The notes under the pieces are model-generated. The model did not search any database and was not told where the DNA came from. It saw only the letters and a program-made list of their open reading frames with translations. Source: Lepidodermella squamata (lineage: Eukaryota > Gastrotricha). From it: a stretch of 64,000 nt of DNA. The number at the start of each line of letters is the position of its first letter. Within the stretch, counting starts at the first letter, position 1. A program made the position numbers and the translations under genes. Below, piece after piece: positions 12,765-23,294 of this stretch. The stretch is from positions 496,001 through 560,000 of the forward strand of contig JBLDXI010000031.1 of the NCBI GenBank assembly GCA_047495785.1. Reading direction: 5' to 3'.

Positions 12765-13680
12765 CCTAGGGGCAACTGGACTGATATGCAAAATCGTTTT
12801 ACTACAACAGTTTTTATTTTACCGTCCGATGAATTGATGCGATTTGAGCCAGTTTTTGAGGTTTATTATTGGATATGTCCAGTCCGAATTATAACTACGC
12901 AACGTATTTTATCTCATTTGTACAGTAGTTGAATAAAACCAGTGGTCCGAAATACAATTCTCGGCTTTTCTTACGGAAAAAGGGTGCCGAGTGCATGAAC
13001 CCTGAGAAATCCTCGTCATTAGCCAAGGATAAAATTGCCACTTAAAATGGCAATCCCGTTGGGTTGAAAGTTGAAAGGCTGTTGAACTCCGGTTAGTTCT
13101 CTAATTTTGGCAGTCAGTGAGCCAGCAAGGCATGCGACGTATGGGCAATTTTATTTTGTCATAATCCAACTTATTGACTGCGCATTCAATCAATTTTCGT
13201 CTTCGGCCTACGAAGTTTTAAAAAGATATCTATCAAAGAACCTGCTATCAAGAAAGCAGCTGCGTACAAATCCTGTAAAATGGAGCTTCATCCTCGAACA
13301 TTCTCAGATGGTCGGATCCGATCGTCATCTCCGCATTTTATATGATGTCAACTGCGCCCTCAACCTGTTTGAGCACTGTAATAAAGAGCTGCTCCCATTT
13401 TCTGTAAGTAGTATGACCAACTTCAAGCTCAACCACACTTTCGGCGTTCGGCGTTCGGCGGGATGTGGTTGACCAGCTAGAAAGGCCTCAATCAGGCTTC
13501 CGATTCCGCCGTGACTTGTGATTTACAAACAAATGATGAGCTGGATAGTTGAGAACTTTGATTTTTGCAACGCGTTTCTCCAGCCTAAAATAAGAATCCC
13601 GCTGAGGACATGAGAATATCATGAAGTCGAAAATTAACATGCCAGGCCGATCGTCACGCGCAGCATCTTTAAGACCATAG

Positions 13681-13815
13681 AGCGGAGTAGGACTAGCGGA
13701 ACTGTTACAAACATCGACATAAGGTCTTTGAATGGTCTTTGAATGAGCTCACCGTACGGACCGGTGAAACTGATAGGGATGATCCCCACCATCCCTAGCG
13801 GTACTTCGCTCTCTG
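13681..13815. repeat. Dispersed repeat family, copy 1
   Basis: This segment matches, with divergence, segments at 52254-52373 and 54241-54360. Shared words include AGTAGGAC, GGAACTG, ATCGACATAAGG, TTTGAATGGTCTTTGA (TTTGGTCTTT in the others), CGGACCG..GAAACTGAT and CCATCCCTAGCGGTACT. The pattern suggests an old non-coding transposon or MITE/SINE family. Confidence 0.6.
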
Positions 13816-13890
13816 AAAGGTCGAGATTTCTTGGGGTAGAGAGGGGAGTGGAAGGATGAGTGGGATTGTTTTCTCCTCAAAAAATCGGCG

Positions 13891-15157
13891 TCAATTTATC
13901 ATTAATTGAAACAAGATACAGTCTACGACTAAAATCGTAACGCCAATAACAAGGCCCGCGCCAAAGTCGATAGCTCTAATGTAGTTCATGTTCAAGGCAG
14001 GAATGATTTTCAGATACTTCGGATCGTTCGCCATGCCACATGCGACTATAGTATGGAAAGTTAACAATCCCCCAGCTCCAAACTTCAAAGCAACCACGAG
14101 AACGATGTAGACCAGTTCGGAGGTCTCGGGAATCATTGCTGAAATCATGCCAAGGGTGACAGAATTTGCAAGGACAGCCGTTATATTCAATGCAGACCTA
14201 AAAAAATTGTTAGTAAAATAGTTACGGATCAACTCAAACTCACCGATTCGCGTCACCTGGGTCCATAATCAGAACGGCTAATTGAAGGAGGAACAAAATG
14301 TAGGTTGGTAGGAACAATGTAGGCAGGTAATAGAAGTAATCACGTTGAAGGTTGACCTTATAGGAAAATCGAAAAAAGGATTGAGGGCTGATGAGCTCCC
14401 ACTCACTCTCCAATGTAATCGAAACAAGCTTCCATATATCCGACCCAGAAATGAAGTCGTTAGGAGTGGGATACGAAGTTAGGGATATGTTTACATCGCT
14501 GCTTTTATAGGTCGTTATGAAGGTCAATGCACATGAGAATTGATCGAAAGGAAATTTTCGAAAGGAAACGGCCTTGCAGCTTGATTCAAAGTTACCACTG
14601 GCTGAAAGGTATGCTCTGAACGTTTGATTCCTGCTCGAGATTTCAATCATCTCTGACTTGGTAGACATAACGTAAGGCTCGCCGCTTGCCGTATTTTCGT
14701 GGTAGACTCGCGGGAACCAAACTGGCCGCTCTTCTGGGAAATTGATTGGCAAAATGAAGGCTATGAGGTCTTTGCGACACGCCTCCTGTGATTGGATGTG
14801 TTGCAGCCTCGAGCAATTAACAGGCTGCTCGCAGTTGTAGGGCCAAGACAATATCATAGATCCGACTACGAGCATACTTTTTTCGACGTCCTTGATGTCA
14901 ACAAATCGGTAGAAATTGAACGCGGCATTAACTGTTACAGGCTTAAGCGGCAGGCAAAGCAGTTTCACATCGACTGGCAGGTTTGGCGAGAGCATGCCAG
15001 GGTAGGTTTCAGTGAGATCATCCCAGATTTGAGAAATTGTAAGTGGGGAGCGGTCACTTGCGGATACACTCACGACTGCCAGGATCACCAACAGCTTCAT
15101 TGTTAAATCCGCGACAGCGAAAGAAAACATGATCGCCAAGCAATTTTCTTGATTCAA
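13891..15157 (-). CDS. Compact Cys-loop ligand-gated ion channel-like subunit
   Basis: Two exons, 15157-14244 and 14197-13891, join in phase 2 over a 46-bp intron (GTGAGT...TTTTTTAG) just before M2 (DPGDANR/SALNITAVLANS). The likely start is ATG at 15100 (MKLLVILAVVSVSA signal peptide); frames at 15130 and 15157 also begin with ATG. The extracellular domain has a Cys-loop core CKAVSFRKFPFDQFSC, with 14 rather than the usual 13 residues between cysteines. M1 is YLPTLFLPTYILFLLQLAVL, M2 follows the intron, M3 is around YIVLVVALKFGAGG and M4 is FGAGLVIGVTILVVDCILF. M3 and M4 are separated by only about 25 residues, and the protein ends right after M4. It is a divergent, probably nematode-restricted LGIC; the ligand is unknown. 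A decayed relative lies just upstream at 15743-16440. Confidence 0.8.
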
Positions 15158-15742
15158 ACTACAGGATATTAGCGGCTTTTGCAGTAGATCTCTGTTGACA
15201 TTAGGTCTGTATAATTTTTACGAATTCCTAACCTCAGAATTGTGCTCATATGAAAAATAAAGTAAATTTGCTGATTTTGGACCAAATATTTGGACCTGAT
15301 TCTGAGGCCACTCGAATGAAAGGTTTTGGGAAACCGAACAACTTCATTTATTGTTGATTGAGAACAACCAAAAGTACGACATATTCAGCAAAAAATGGAT
15401 TTCCGGGTTCCATGCCTCCCCTGAATATGTTGACATTTCCCTATCCGCTAATGCAGTGATCCGAGTATTACAGTTTGCGTGGAGAGGAGGGCTCTTACAA
15501 ATTACATTTTACAAATTTGGCGAAAGAGTGTAAGTGTCCTCAATTATGAATTGCAAATAATGGGCTCAAAAATCTCGGTAACCTTCTGAGAGCTGGTTAT
15601 TCAGTCGGACCTCGGCTGATGCCTATTCTCCAAATACCTTTGATTGCTTTATCTCATAGTATAATTCGGAAAAAATCTCTCAGTTATTTCTATCATCCCC
15701 TATTTATTTAATGGATTTAATCAATTGTTTTTTCTTCAGAAT
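15158..15742. other. Spacer between LGIC gene and LGIC pseudogene
   Basis: No conserved coding motif seen. It probably contains the promoter of the minus-strand LGIC ending at 15157. Confidence 0.4.
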
Positions 15743-16440
15743 TTACGACAACATGAAAGCGAATAGTAATACATCAACTATGAAAACAGAAATTCCAATA
15801 GCAAGCCCTATTAAACAATCTAGGCCCCGGATGTAAGTCATATTCGTATCTGAGCAGCGCGGTTGAGCTCGCGGGAAAGTCGATGGGCCACACGGAACGA
15901 TCGTGTGCAAAGTCAACAAGCCGCCAACGGCAAACTTGATTGAAGCCATCACTACGATATAGACGACTTCGGACGTCTGAGTTATCATAGTTGGTGAAAG
16001 CCATGCCCAGAGTGACACAATTCGCTAGAACAGCTGTGATATTGAAAGCAGACCTAGAAAAACAATTCGACCCTTGAAAAATATCGATACGCAAATCTAA
16101 CCATAGGATCTTTCGGGTCAATGATAAATATAATACTAACTGGAGACAAAACATGGTGAACGTGGGGAGGAACAATGAAGGTATGTAGTAGACGGCACCA
16201 CGGTCCATAGTGATTATATATAATTGATTCGCTGATACAGATTTTAGCCATTTCCTAACACTTTGATTTTTTGGTCATTTGGTCGACGCCGTTGATTCCA
16301 GCGAATAGGAAGAATGGAAATAGGAAATTGGCGGTTATCGTTGCAGGTTTTGGGTTCTTGTAGCGAAGCTTAGCATCGGTTGGCAGCTGCGTGGATGTCA
16401 GATCTGGGCTGACCTGTGTTACGCCGTCTCAGGAAGAGGA
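15743..16440 (-). pseudogene. Decayed, internally deleted copy of a compact LGIC gene
   Basis: On the minus strand, 16440-16265 encodes a piece resembling the N-terminus of the adjacent LGIC: LPTDAKLRYKNPKPATIT, then a F.F..F..I..VD...KKS pattern, against LPVDVKLLCLPLKPVTVN in the intact gene. An in-frame stop and a jump over most of the extracellular domain follow. From about 16215 the frame resumes at M1 (YYIPSLFLPTFTMFCLQL), shifts frame into FIIDPKDP, then gives SAFNITAVLANCVTLGM (M2). It shifts again into ITQTSEVVYIVVMASIKF (M3) and ends with an M4 segment and stop at 15743. At least two frameshifts, a stop and a large deletion make this a non-functional duplicate. Confidence 0.75.
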
Positions 16441-19400
16441 AAAGTTTCACGAATCTCGAAAACGTGAGGAATCGATATTGAGATTTGGGTGAATCATTTT
16501 ATGTGTTTTGACGGCTATGTTTATTCGCAATTTACGTATTTCGCCATGTTGCTATGTGTTTTGAGAATTGAGCTATTAAACAAGCTTGAAACATGTTTGG
16601 CAGTGCTAGCTTGATTTTTGGGATCCAAAGAATAAAGAGCCATTCTAATGGTGGAATTGAATGGATTGTCCCTATCTGATGTTTTTTCATTCTGGATTGA
16701 CCATCAAGCCCTGGCGTATAATTGCCTGGGAAATTCAAACAAACCAACTTCATATCCGATATTATGCGGAGAAATCGTGAATAAAATAGCATCGCACTCG
16801 CCCGGATTTCCTTTGTTTAGTTCGAATTTACTTTGAAACGATCTCGGAAAGTGGGCGCGAAATGCTCTTGATACTCTCAATTGCCAGCACAGCTCGCCTT
16901 TGGCAATTTAGCTTTGGCTTATACCTCATAGGATGTAAATGAAAATCTTACCAGGTCAAATAATAAGCAGCTTTTCGTCATGTTAAAATCGTTAACGACA
17001 CATAACGGATTTGTTACAAGTATAATGAGGTAATGAAGCCGATTCCGAATCATCTAATGTTTTGGACAGGTTTGCCATGTTCAAAGAAAAATATTGCTCG
17101 GTTAATACTCGGCCATGCCCTATATACTGGTCCTTCTGACGTCTTGCCCTCAGCGTTTTGAGGTTTCCATAGCATTTTTAAGCATGCAATATTTTATTCT
17201 AATTCTCCAGCTTTTTCATTTGAAACTTGCAACCTGTGCGTGCTCAAGTGTTCAAGGATTCACCGTCGCAAAAATATCGGAACTTGACCTATACTACAGC
17301 GCGATTCAAAAACGAACACGAATTGCGTGCTCTACGCCTATGTAGCTAAAATGTAGACGATTTTAAGGTGTTTTAGTGTCATCTTTCATTTTTGCACCGT
17401 CTATCTCGCCAATCGAACCGGATAGTAGATGGCGATTACAATTTACAATTATCATTCGAAATCCAGCAAGAATCAAGCTTCTCTGATGCTTTCCTTTGCC
17501 TTCAGAGTGACTCTCATTTTTATGATTGCTTCTTGGAAATTTCCTGCTGAAGCTTACGCAGAAATCTATACTTTCGTCAAGTACGATCTCGCCTTCTAAA
17601 ATCAATCTCATATGCCACGCACTAGTAAAATCGGTGCACCACGGATGAGCTCTAGTCTTTAATAATATCTTTTTATGACAGAATTTCCCCCACCTCGCAT
17701 TGATGGATAGCAATTTTGTTAAGAAATAGCCTTTTTCTGATACTTGATGGCCAATCTGAATCGCACGGTATCTGTACAATTCATTGCGGTAAAAGATTCT
17801 ACTTTATTAAGACTATCTGATTTGAGAAGGAAACTTATTATTGATAAATTATTCCTCATCAATACTGACTTGCCTTGATCCACTGCCCGCGCTGAGCTCG
17901 TTAAGCTTAGTAAATAATAACGCGAAAACATAATTATCGTCCAGCTCGAGTGAATGTGCCCACTGCGCAGTTACATCTGCTATTTCGAATGAGAGCCGCT
18001 TGATTTGCGGATATCCCGTTGCGTTCTATTTAGGGATGAATGAATAGCCAGACGGCGGTGAAAAAAGAGCGAGCCTCAGAGAAAGAGAAAGAGAGAGAGC
18101 AGGATTAAGCGTGTGCGGCTGCGGATTTTTCAAGACGCGCTGCCGTGTGCGGAAAATGTGAGCAAGCGCCATAGCCAATTTACACGGCTGTTTCTTTCAT
18201 TACGATGCGCGGATACATACATTTTTTATTATTCAATTTCGGCTCTATAGTCAGAGCGCTGCTCTGCTGAGAAATAAATCGGCGATAGATGGATGGGCAG
18301 CTCTCTTAGGCTTAGCCGGCCCAGCGCACACAGCCTATGTGTGTGTGTGAGCGCAATAATCGACGCGCGGCTCAAGCGCGTGATTACCGATGATTACAAG
18401 CTCGCACGTTGCCTCGCACAAACGGGGTCGCGCGCTGCTCTTAGCGTTATTAATTTTTTCTCAACTGCCTCTCATGTGTCCAGTGGCCAGGGGTTATTGG
18501 GTATGAAAAAAATTCGTCGAGATTCGAGACGCGTTTTGTTTTTCACGCAGACGGACTATTTCCTTGTTCCTTAATTGTCCAACAATTCCTGTCCGTTGCT
18601 TTATTCCTATTAGGCCTATATTCCACAGTTTCGTTTCACTGATTAAGAAATGACAGATGTGACTTCTCGAAATTATCAAACCAAATGCCAGAATTAGTTA
18701 TGACACTTAGAGGACGGTTCTTAGCTCTGATGTTGCACCGGTTAATGCTTTTTTTAGCCTTCGAACCATGTGTTGCGATAATAATTAGATAATAAACCGA
18801 ATGAGCTATCCGTGTTTTGATATTTTCGGAAAATTAGCTAATTTCCTTGCTTTATAATATAGCATGTCAGGAACGCATTCAAAAAACGAGACGCTTGGAA
18901 GAATATGGATTTTTCTAGTGCGCATTTTTTTAGTATTGGATTTTCTCGCTCTTAACTATTCCAGCAATCGCGATACCCTCGAGCGTAGTAAAGACACTGA
19001 TAAATAATAAATTTCATTCATAAAATTTTGACTAGTCTTGATTGAAGCTTTCTGACTTTTCTCTGTTTCAACGAGACGACTCGTTTACCGGAAGATCCTT
19101 TTGAGATGTAGACCACCTATTACCAATCCTCTATCAAGGCCCTTTTAAATTTTAAATACATTGCCATGAATGCCAGTTATATAGCCAGATATGGATATGC
19201 CATTTTATTTTGCCATTGGACACATACTTGATTTATTCTTCACCCTGATTCATGTTTCTCACGGTATTGGCTCGCAAATTTAATTATTGCGGCGCCTGAC
19301 CCATAGCTCTCATCTTCTGGGTCCAATGCCGCTGCTATGATAGATTTCATTTCTTATAATGAAATTATGCGTAATTTTATTACTTCTGATATTCGATCTG

Positions 19401-20698
19401 CGTTGTTTTACACACAAACAATCATCGAACAAAGCCCAATTTGATACTGTTTGATGTGTATCATTTCCTGGGACAATATTTGCAAGCCTAAGAAAAAGGA
19501 ATTTTTTTACATTATTCGTTCAAATATTTACTCATTGTTTTTTCCTGTATTACGTTCTATTTAATCCCGCTATTTCCCCCGTCAACGTGCGTGGATTATT
19601 TTCGAAATATATCTGAATCCACAGGTTTAAAACCTAGTGCACCGTTTTTGAACAACGCCCTCCATATTGACTCTGTAGTAATCCCCGTGGAAATTCACTA
19701 TTGCATCCTGTATTTTTATCATAAAATATTAACCCACTTTTTCAAATTTGGTGTCGAAGGGGCAGTGATTGCACCTGAAGCGAGATCGCACCTAGTTTTT
19801 GCATCTGAATAATATGTCGGAGCTCATGGAGATTAAGCTCGTTAGTTTTTTAAGCTCAGTTCATGAACTCAAGAATACAGCAATCTTATGTCCTCCCTGG
19901 AATTCCCGATAACATTTATCAGAGCTGACATTTTCCCATCCTATTTCGGCTCAAAATTAATGATGAGTCATTTTTTTTCTTTCCGACCCTCGTTAACATG
20001 ATCTCGTTCATTATCTGGCTTTTGGAAAAAACACTGCCATGGTAATTTTATTATCTAATTACCTGCTGCTCTTATAGCCAACCTCAATCCGTACGGAAAA
20101 AATAATTCCTCACATTTGCCGCAGATACGTGCATCATAATACCTGCATCCTGCATCTAACAACGCACGAAAAAAATAATGATAATTACGCAAAGGTGGAT
20201 GTACGCACAATAAAAAACACACCCGCCATATATATCGATAGTAATATTAATAATAATAGATACAAACGCGCTAATACATAGGAATAACGCTTGCCCCGCT
20301 CATTAGCTCGCCTTCGCTATTAAGAGCGACGTGTGAATCGTTTTTCATGCGTCTGCGACTTTACCTTCTATGTAGAAAAAGGGCGGCGAAAAACAATATA
20401 AGTATCAAGCGCATTCTTTATTACGACGGGTCATCTTGACAGCGGCGGCGACTTTTCTCATACACACAGGCACACTGGCAGGTATCACATCACTTTATGA
20501 GAGGATTAAAGATTAATAAAGTGCGATGACCTAGTGATAGAAGGTATTTAGCCGGCGCGTGCGCACTTTTAGCGCTCTCTCAATACCTGTATATGCGTCG
20601 CTTTCATTCACACGCGTCGTAATCTCTGCTCTTTGTTACACCTCATCGTCCTTCTCAAGTATGCCAACGACTTTCGTAATAATTTCATCTTTCATCTG
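16441..20698. other. 4.3-kb region without a recognised gene; low-complexity GA and GT tracts
   Basis: Open frames here (for example 17363-17779 minus, 138 codons) show no signal peptide, domain or splice support. A purine tract rich in GAGA lies near 18060-18105 and a short GT run near 18335-18352, both in a locally GC-richer patch (about 17950-18480) with many CGCG words. This could be distal promoter or enhancer DNA, but nothing proves it. Confidence 0.45.
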
Positions 20699-21298
20699 AT
20701 GAAGGCTTTTAATGACCTGTTATTACCACTGAGCGAGAATTCAACGGCCGAACTGTTGTGGCTCGGCGTCCTACTGACGCTCGCCGCAGTCCGGGGCGCC
20801 GAGGTGGTGCTCGACGGGTGCCGCGGGCGCCTCGAAAACGGCGGCGCCAAGTGCTGCCACGGCCGCGATCTCGACTGCCGCGTGCCCATGATCCCGCTGC
20901 CGTGGGAGGTCTACTGCGACTGTTTCGCCGACTGCCTCAAGGCGAAATCGAGCATAACTAATTGCTGCCACGACTTCCTCGAGGTGTGCGGGGTCGAATT
21001 AGGCCTCGTGCCAACTCCAAGCACCACCACAGCCACTACAACTACAACCACCACCGATTTTACTTACATCGAAGATTCCGAGTCTGGGTTAACGGACCTC
21101 GACAACAGCGGCACGACCACGATCAACCTAGTTCAGGAGGCGATATTTGTGGAAGACGGCTCAACGACCACACTGCAATTCAAGAGTTCGCTCATGGCAG
21201 CATCTAAAGGCGGTTTAATATCCGCGTCGAGCAGTGCTGTATGCATTTCACTCGCCGTTCACATCAGCTTATTTTTTGTGTTGTTATCATCAACATGA
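20699..21298 (+). CDS. GPI-type cell-surface protein with somatomedin-B-like cysteine domain
   Basis: Single open frame; I place the start at ATG 20699 rather than 20633 because it puts a signal peptide (LLWLGVLLTLAAVRG) near the N-terminus. A ten-cysteine module follows: CRGRLENGGAKCCHGRDLDC, then YCDCFADCLKAKSSITNCCH ending DFLEVCG. The CC...YCDC..DC...NCC.D spacing resembles somatomedin-B domains of nematode surface proteins. A Thr-rich linker (STTTATTTTTTTD) comes next. The C-terminus is SASSSAVCISLAVHISLFFVLL, a small-residue site plus hydrophobic tail typical of GPI attachment. The first half is markedly GC-richer than its surroundings. Role is unknown, perhaps cell-surface adhesion or signalling. 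Confidence 0.7.
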   Translation: MKAFNDLLLPLSENSTAELLWLGVLLTLAAVRGAEVVLDGCRGRLENGGAKCCHGRDLDCRVPMIPLPWEVYCDCFADCLKAKSSITNCCHDFLEVCGVELGLVPTPSTTTATTTTTTTDFTYIEDSESGLTDLDNSGTTTINLVQEAIFVEDGSTTTLQFKSSLMAASKGGLISASSSAVCISLAVHISLFFVLLSST

Positions 21299-21937
21299 TG
21301 ACGCGAAAAATCACGGCGCACATTTACTATTCGACACTTCTTCATCCCGCGACAATCTACTGGCCTGGTCTACATGGAAAGAAATAGCGTTGGCAAGATT
21401 TAAATGCTATGATAATTTTTATTCGGCACATTTTATTTATTCTGATAATAAAGGAAGGAAATGATGCAGTTTTGTGTTTTAGAATTTTCGGAGTTGAAAT
21501 TTTTATTCTAGAAAAATTAGCCATCATCCATTTCATTAAACTGCATGCAGCTCAAATTGAAATTGGCGACAAAACAAGTTTAAAAACTGAAATTTTGGAC
21601 TGAAAAATTATAAATGTTAAAATGCTGAAATCCCCGGACTGATTTAGCCTTGTTGATTTCAGCCTAAGGCTAATTCTTCCCAAAGTCTTTGAGGCATGCG
21701 AAGATTTTTGAAAGCCGGCAGTTTTCTTTTCTCATGAAGAATTTAAGCGCATGGACCGGAGGTGAGTATAGGCGCCGAATCCAGTGACCAAAATAGAACA
21801 ATGTTTAATCAGCTTGAAAGGCGACAATAGGCTGTACTACACTAGAGTAGTACATAGTACAAGCATGACTAGCCGCTCGAAAAAAAATTGAATTCATTCT
21901 ACTTAGCAAGTACTACAACATTCACTACGAGCTAGAC
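21299..21937. other. Intergenic, no gene recognised
   Basis: AT-rich 640-bp spacer holding the 3' end of the SMB-like gene and the promoter side of the LGIC at 21938. No motif recognised. Confidence 0.4.
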
Positions 21938-23209
21938 ATGATAGGGCCACTTTTAATTGCTAGAGCTGCTTGGCTCTTTTCAATTTTCAGTAGTATTCCA
22001 TGTCTTTCAGGACTAAAAATTACAAGTGAGGACCAGCTTGTAGTTCCAATAGGAGGAGAGCAAGGCGAAGAAGAAAGTTCACCCACAGCTAAATATCTAA
22101 CAGAATTCTTTTTCAACGTTGCATGTCCTCTAGCTGGTTCAAAAGATCTGCCTTTGGAGCTGCTACTTCAGCATCGCCTGACAGACCTTCCTATCAAAAT
22201 TTCATTGGAGCTCAGGATTCTGAAAATTTGGGACGTACAGGACAATGAGCAAAGGTAACCTACGGATTAATTTATTTTGCGAATTATTACGAATTTCAAA
22301 TTATTCAGGGTCACGTTATTAACTGAATGGATTGCAACCTGGTCCTTCCCCGTCGTTAATTGCGAGGCCCTATACCCAGGCTATTACCTCGAAATAGAGG
22401 CAATCGATCGCGGTTTTCGAATCGTTATCCCAGGGAACATTAAAGAATCCTGGCATCCTCGATATTTCGATGAAACAGGTCAATCGACAATTTTCGAATC
22501 TGATGACACCATTCTTCGCTACCACCCAGACGAAGTACCCATTCGTGCTGCAGCTGTAGAGCGCCAACTGTTGACATTGGATTGCTCGACTATAAACTCA
22601 GGAAAGTACCCATACGACCATATTTCATGCCGTTCTCGATTCAAACAAAAAGAACAGGAAGAACTCTTCACAACTGAAGTTATTCTTCGTGAAATAAGCA
22701 GTTCGAACTGGACTAGATCTGGATGGTTACTCGATTCTGAACACCTGGTTGTCCAAAGCCACGGCGATGGCAGTTATAGTGTCGAATTCACGCTATTCAG
22801 AGGTTCGGGCCGCATCTCAATGATGATTCCTCTCATTTTTCTGCTGGCGACACTGCTTCCTTTCTCATCTTTGGTCGTGCAAGCTGAATATCAGGAACGA
22901 CAAATAATATGTGCGATTTTCAGCCTTTTAAGCTGCCAATTGTTTTCCTTTTTCGACCAAATGTTACCTCGGAATTCTTACTTGTATTCAATGGCTGAAA
23001 TACAGTTGGTTACGAGTTTCGTGGTCACGATCTATTCTGCTGTTTCATATTTTCTGTCTGGGGCGAGGCTTAGTAGAATGGAGTTTCAGCCTTGGCATAA
23101 CATCAGGATTACCGGTAGCAGACTTATGGACCTAGCACTTTGCGTCGTTTCACTTCTTGCTTTGAGCATCGCCAATTTTGTGTTACTTCCCAAAATAATA
23201 TCGCGATGA
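21938..23209 (+). CDS. Compact, divergent Cys-loop ligand-gated ion channel-like subunit (405 aa)
   Basis: Exons 21938-22254 and 22309-23209 join in phase 2 (CAAAG/GTAACC...TTATTCAG/GG). A signal peptide (MIGPLLIARAAWLFSIFSS) is followed by an extracellular domain with EWIATWSFP and a Cys-loop core CSTINSGKYPYDHISC, again with 14 residues between cysteines and YPYD for the usual FPFD. M1 starts at ISMMIPLIFLLATLLPFSS, M2 at QIICAIFSLLSCQLFSFF, M3 at MAEIQLVTSFVVTIYSAVSY, and M4 is LMDLALCVVSLLALSIANFV. The M3-M4 loop is only about 25 residues. The gene converges on the GPCR at 23295-25679, with stop codons 86 bp apart. The pair is duplicated at 31345-34493. Family assignment rests on topology and the Cys-loop; ligand and ion are unknown. 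Confidence 0.75.
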
Positions 23210-23294
23210 CAATTACTCATTTAATTTTAGCGTTTACAACATGTATCATAAATTAATTTTTTGACAAAAAAGTAAAACATTAATGAGATATGTA

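Noticed and set aside
13107-13472. 121-codon plus-strand open frame downstream of the LGIC
   Set aside because: The peptide shows no recognisable domain and no splice partner; cannot be told from chance.
17363-17779. 138-codon minus-strand open frame
   Set aside because: No signal peptide, family motif or neighbouring exons; composition like surrounding spacer.
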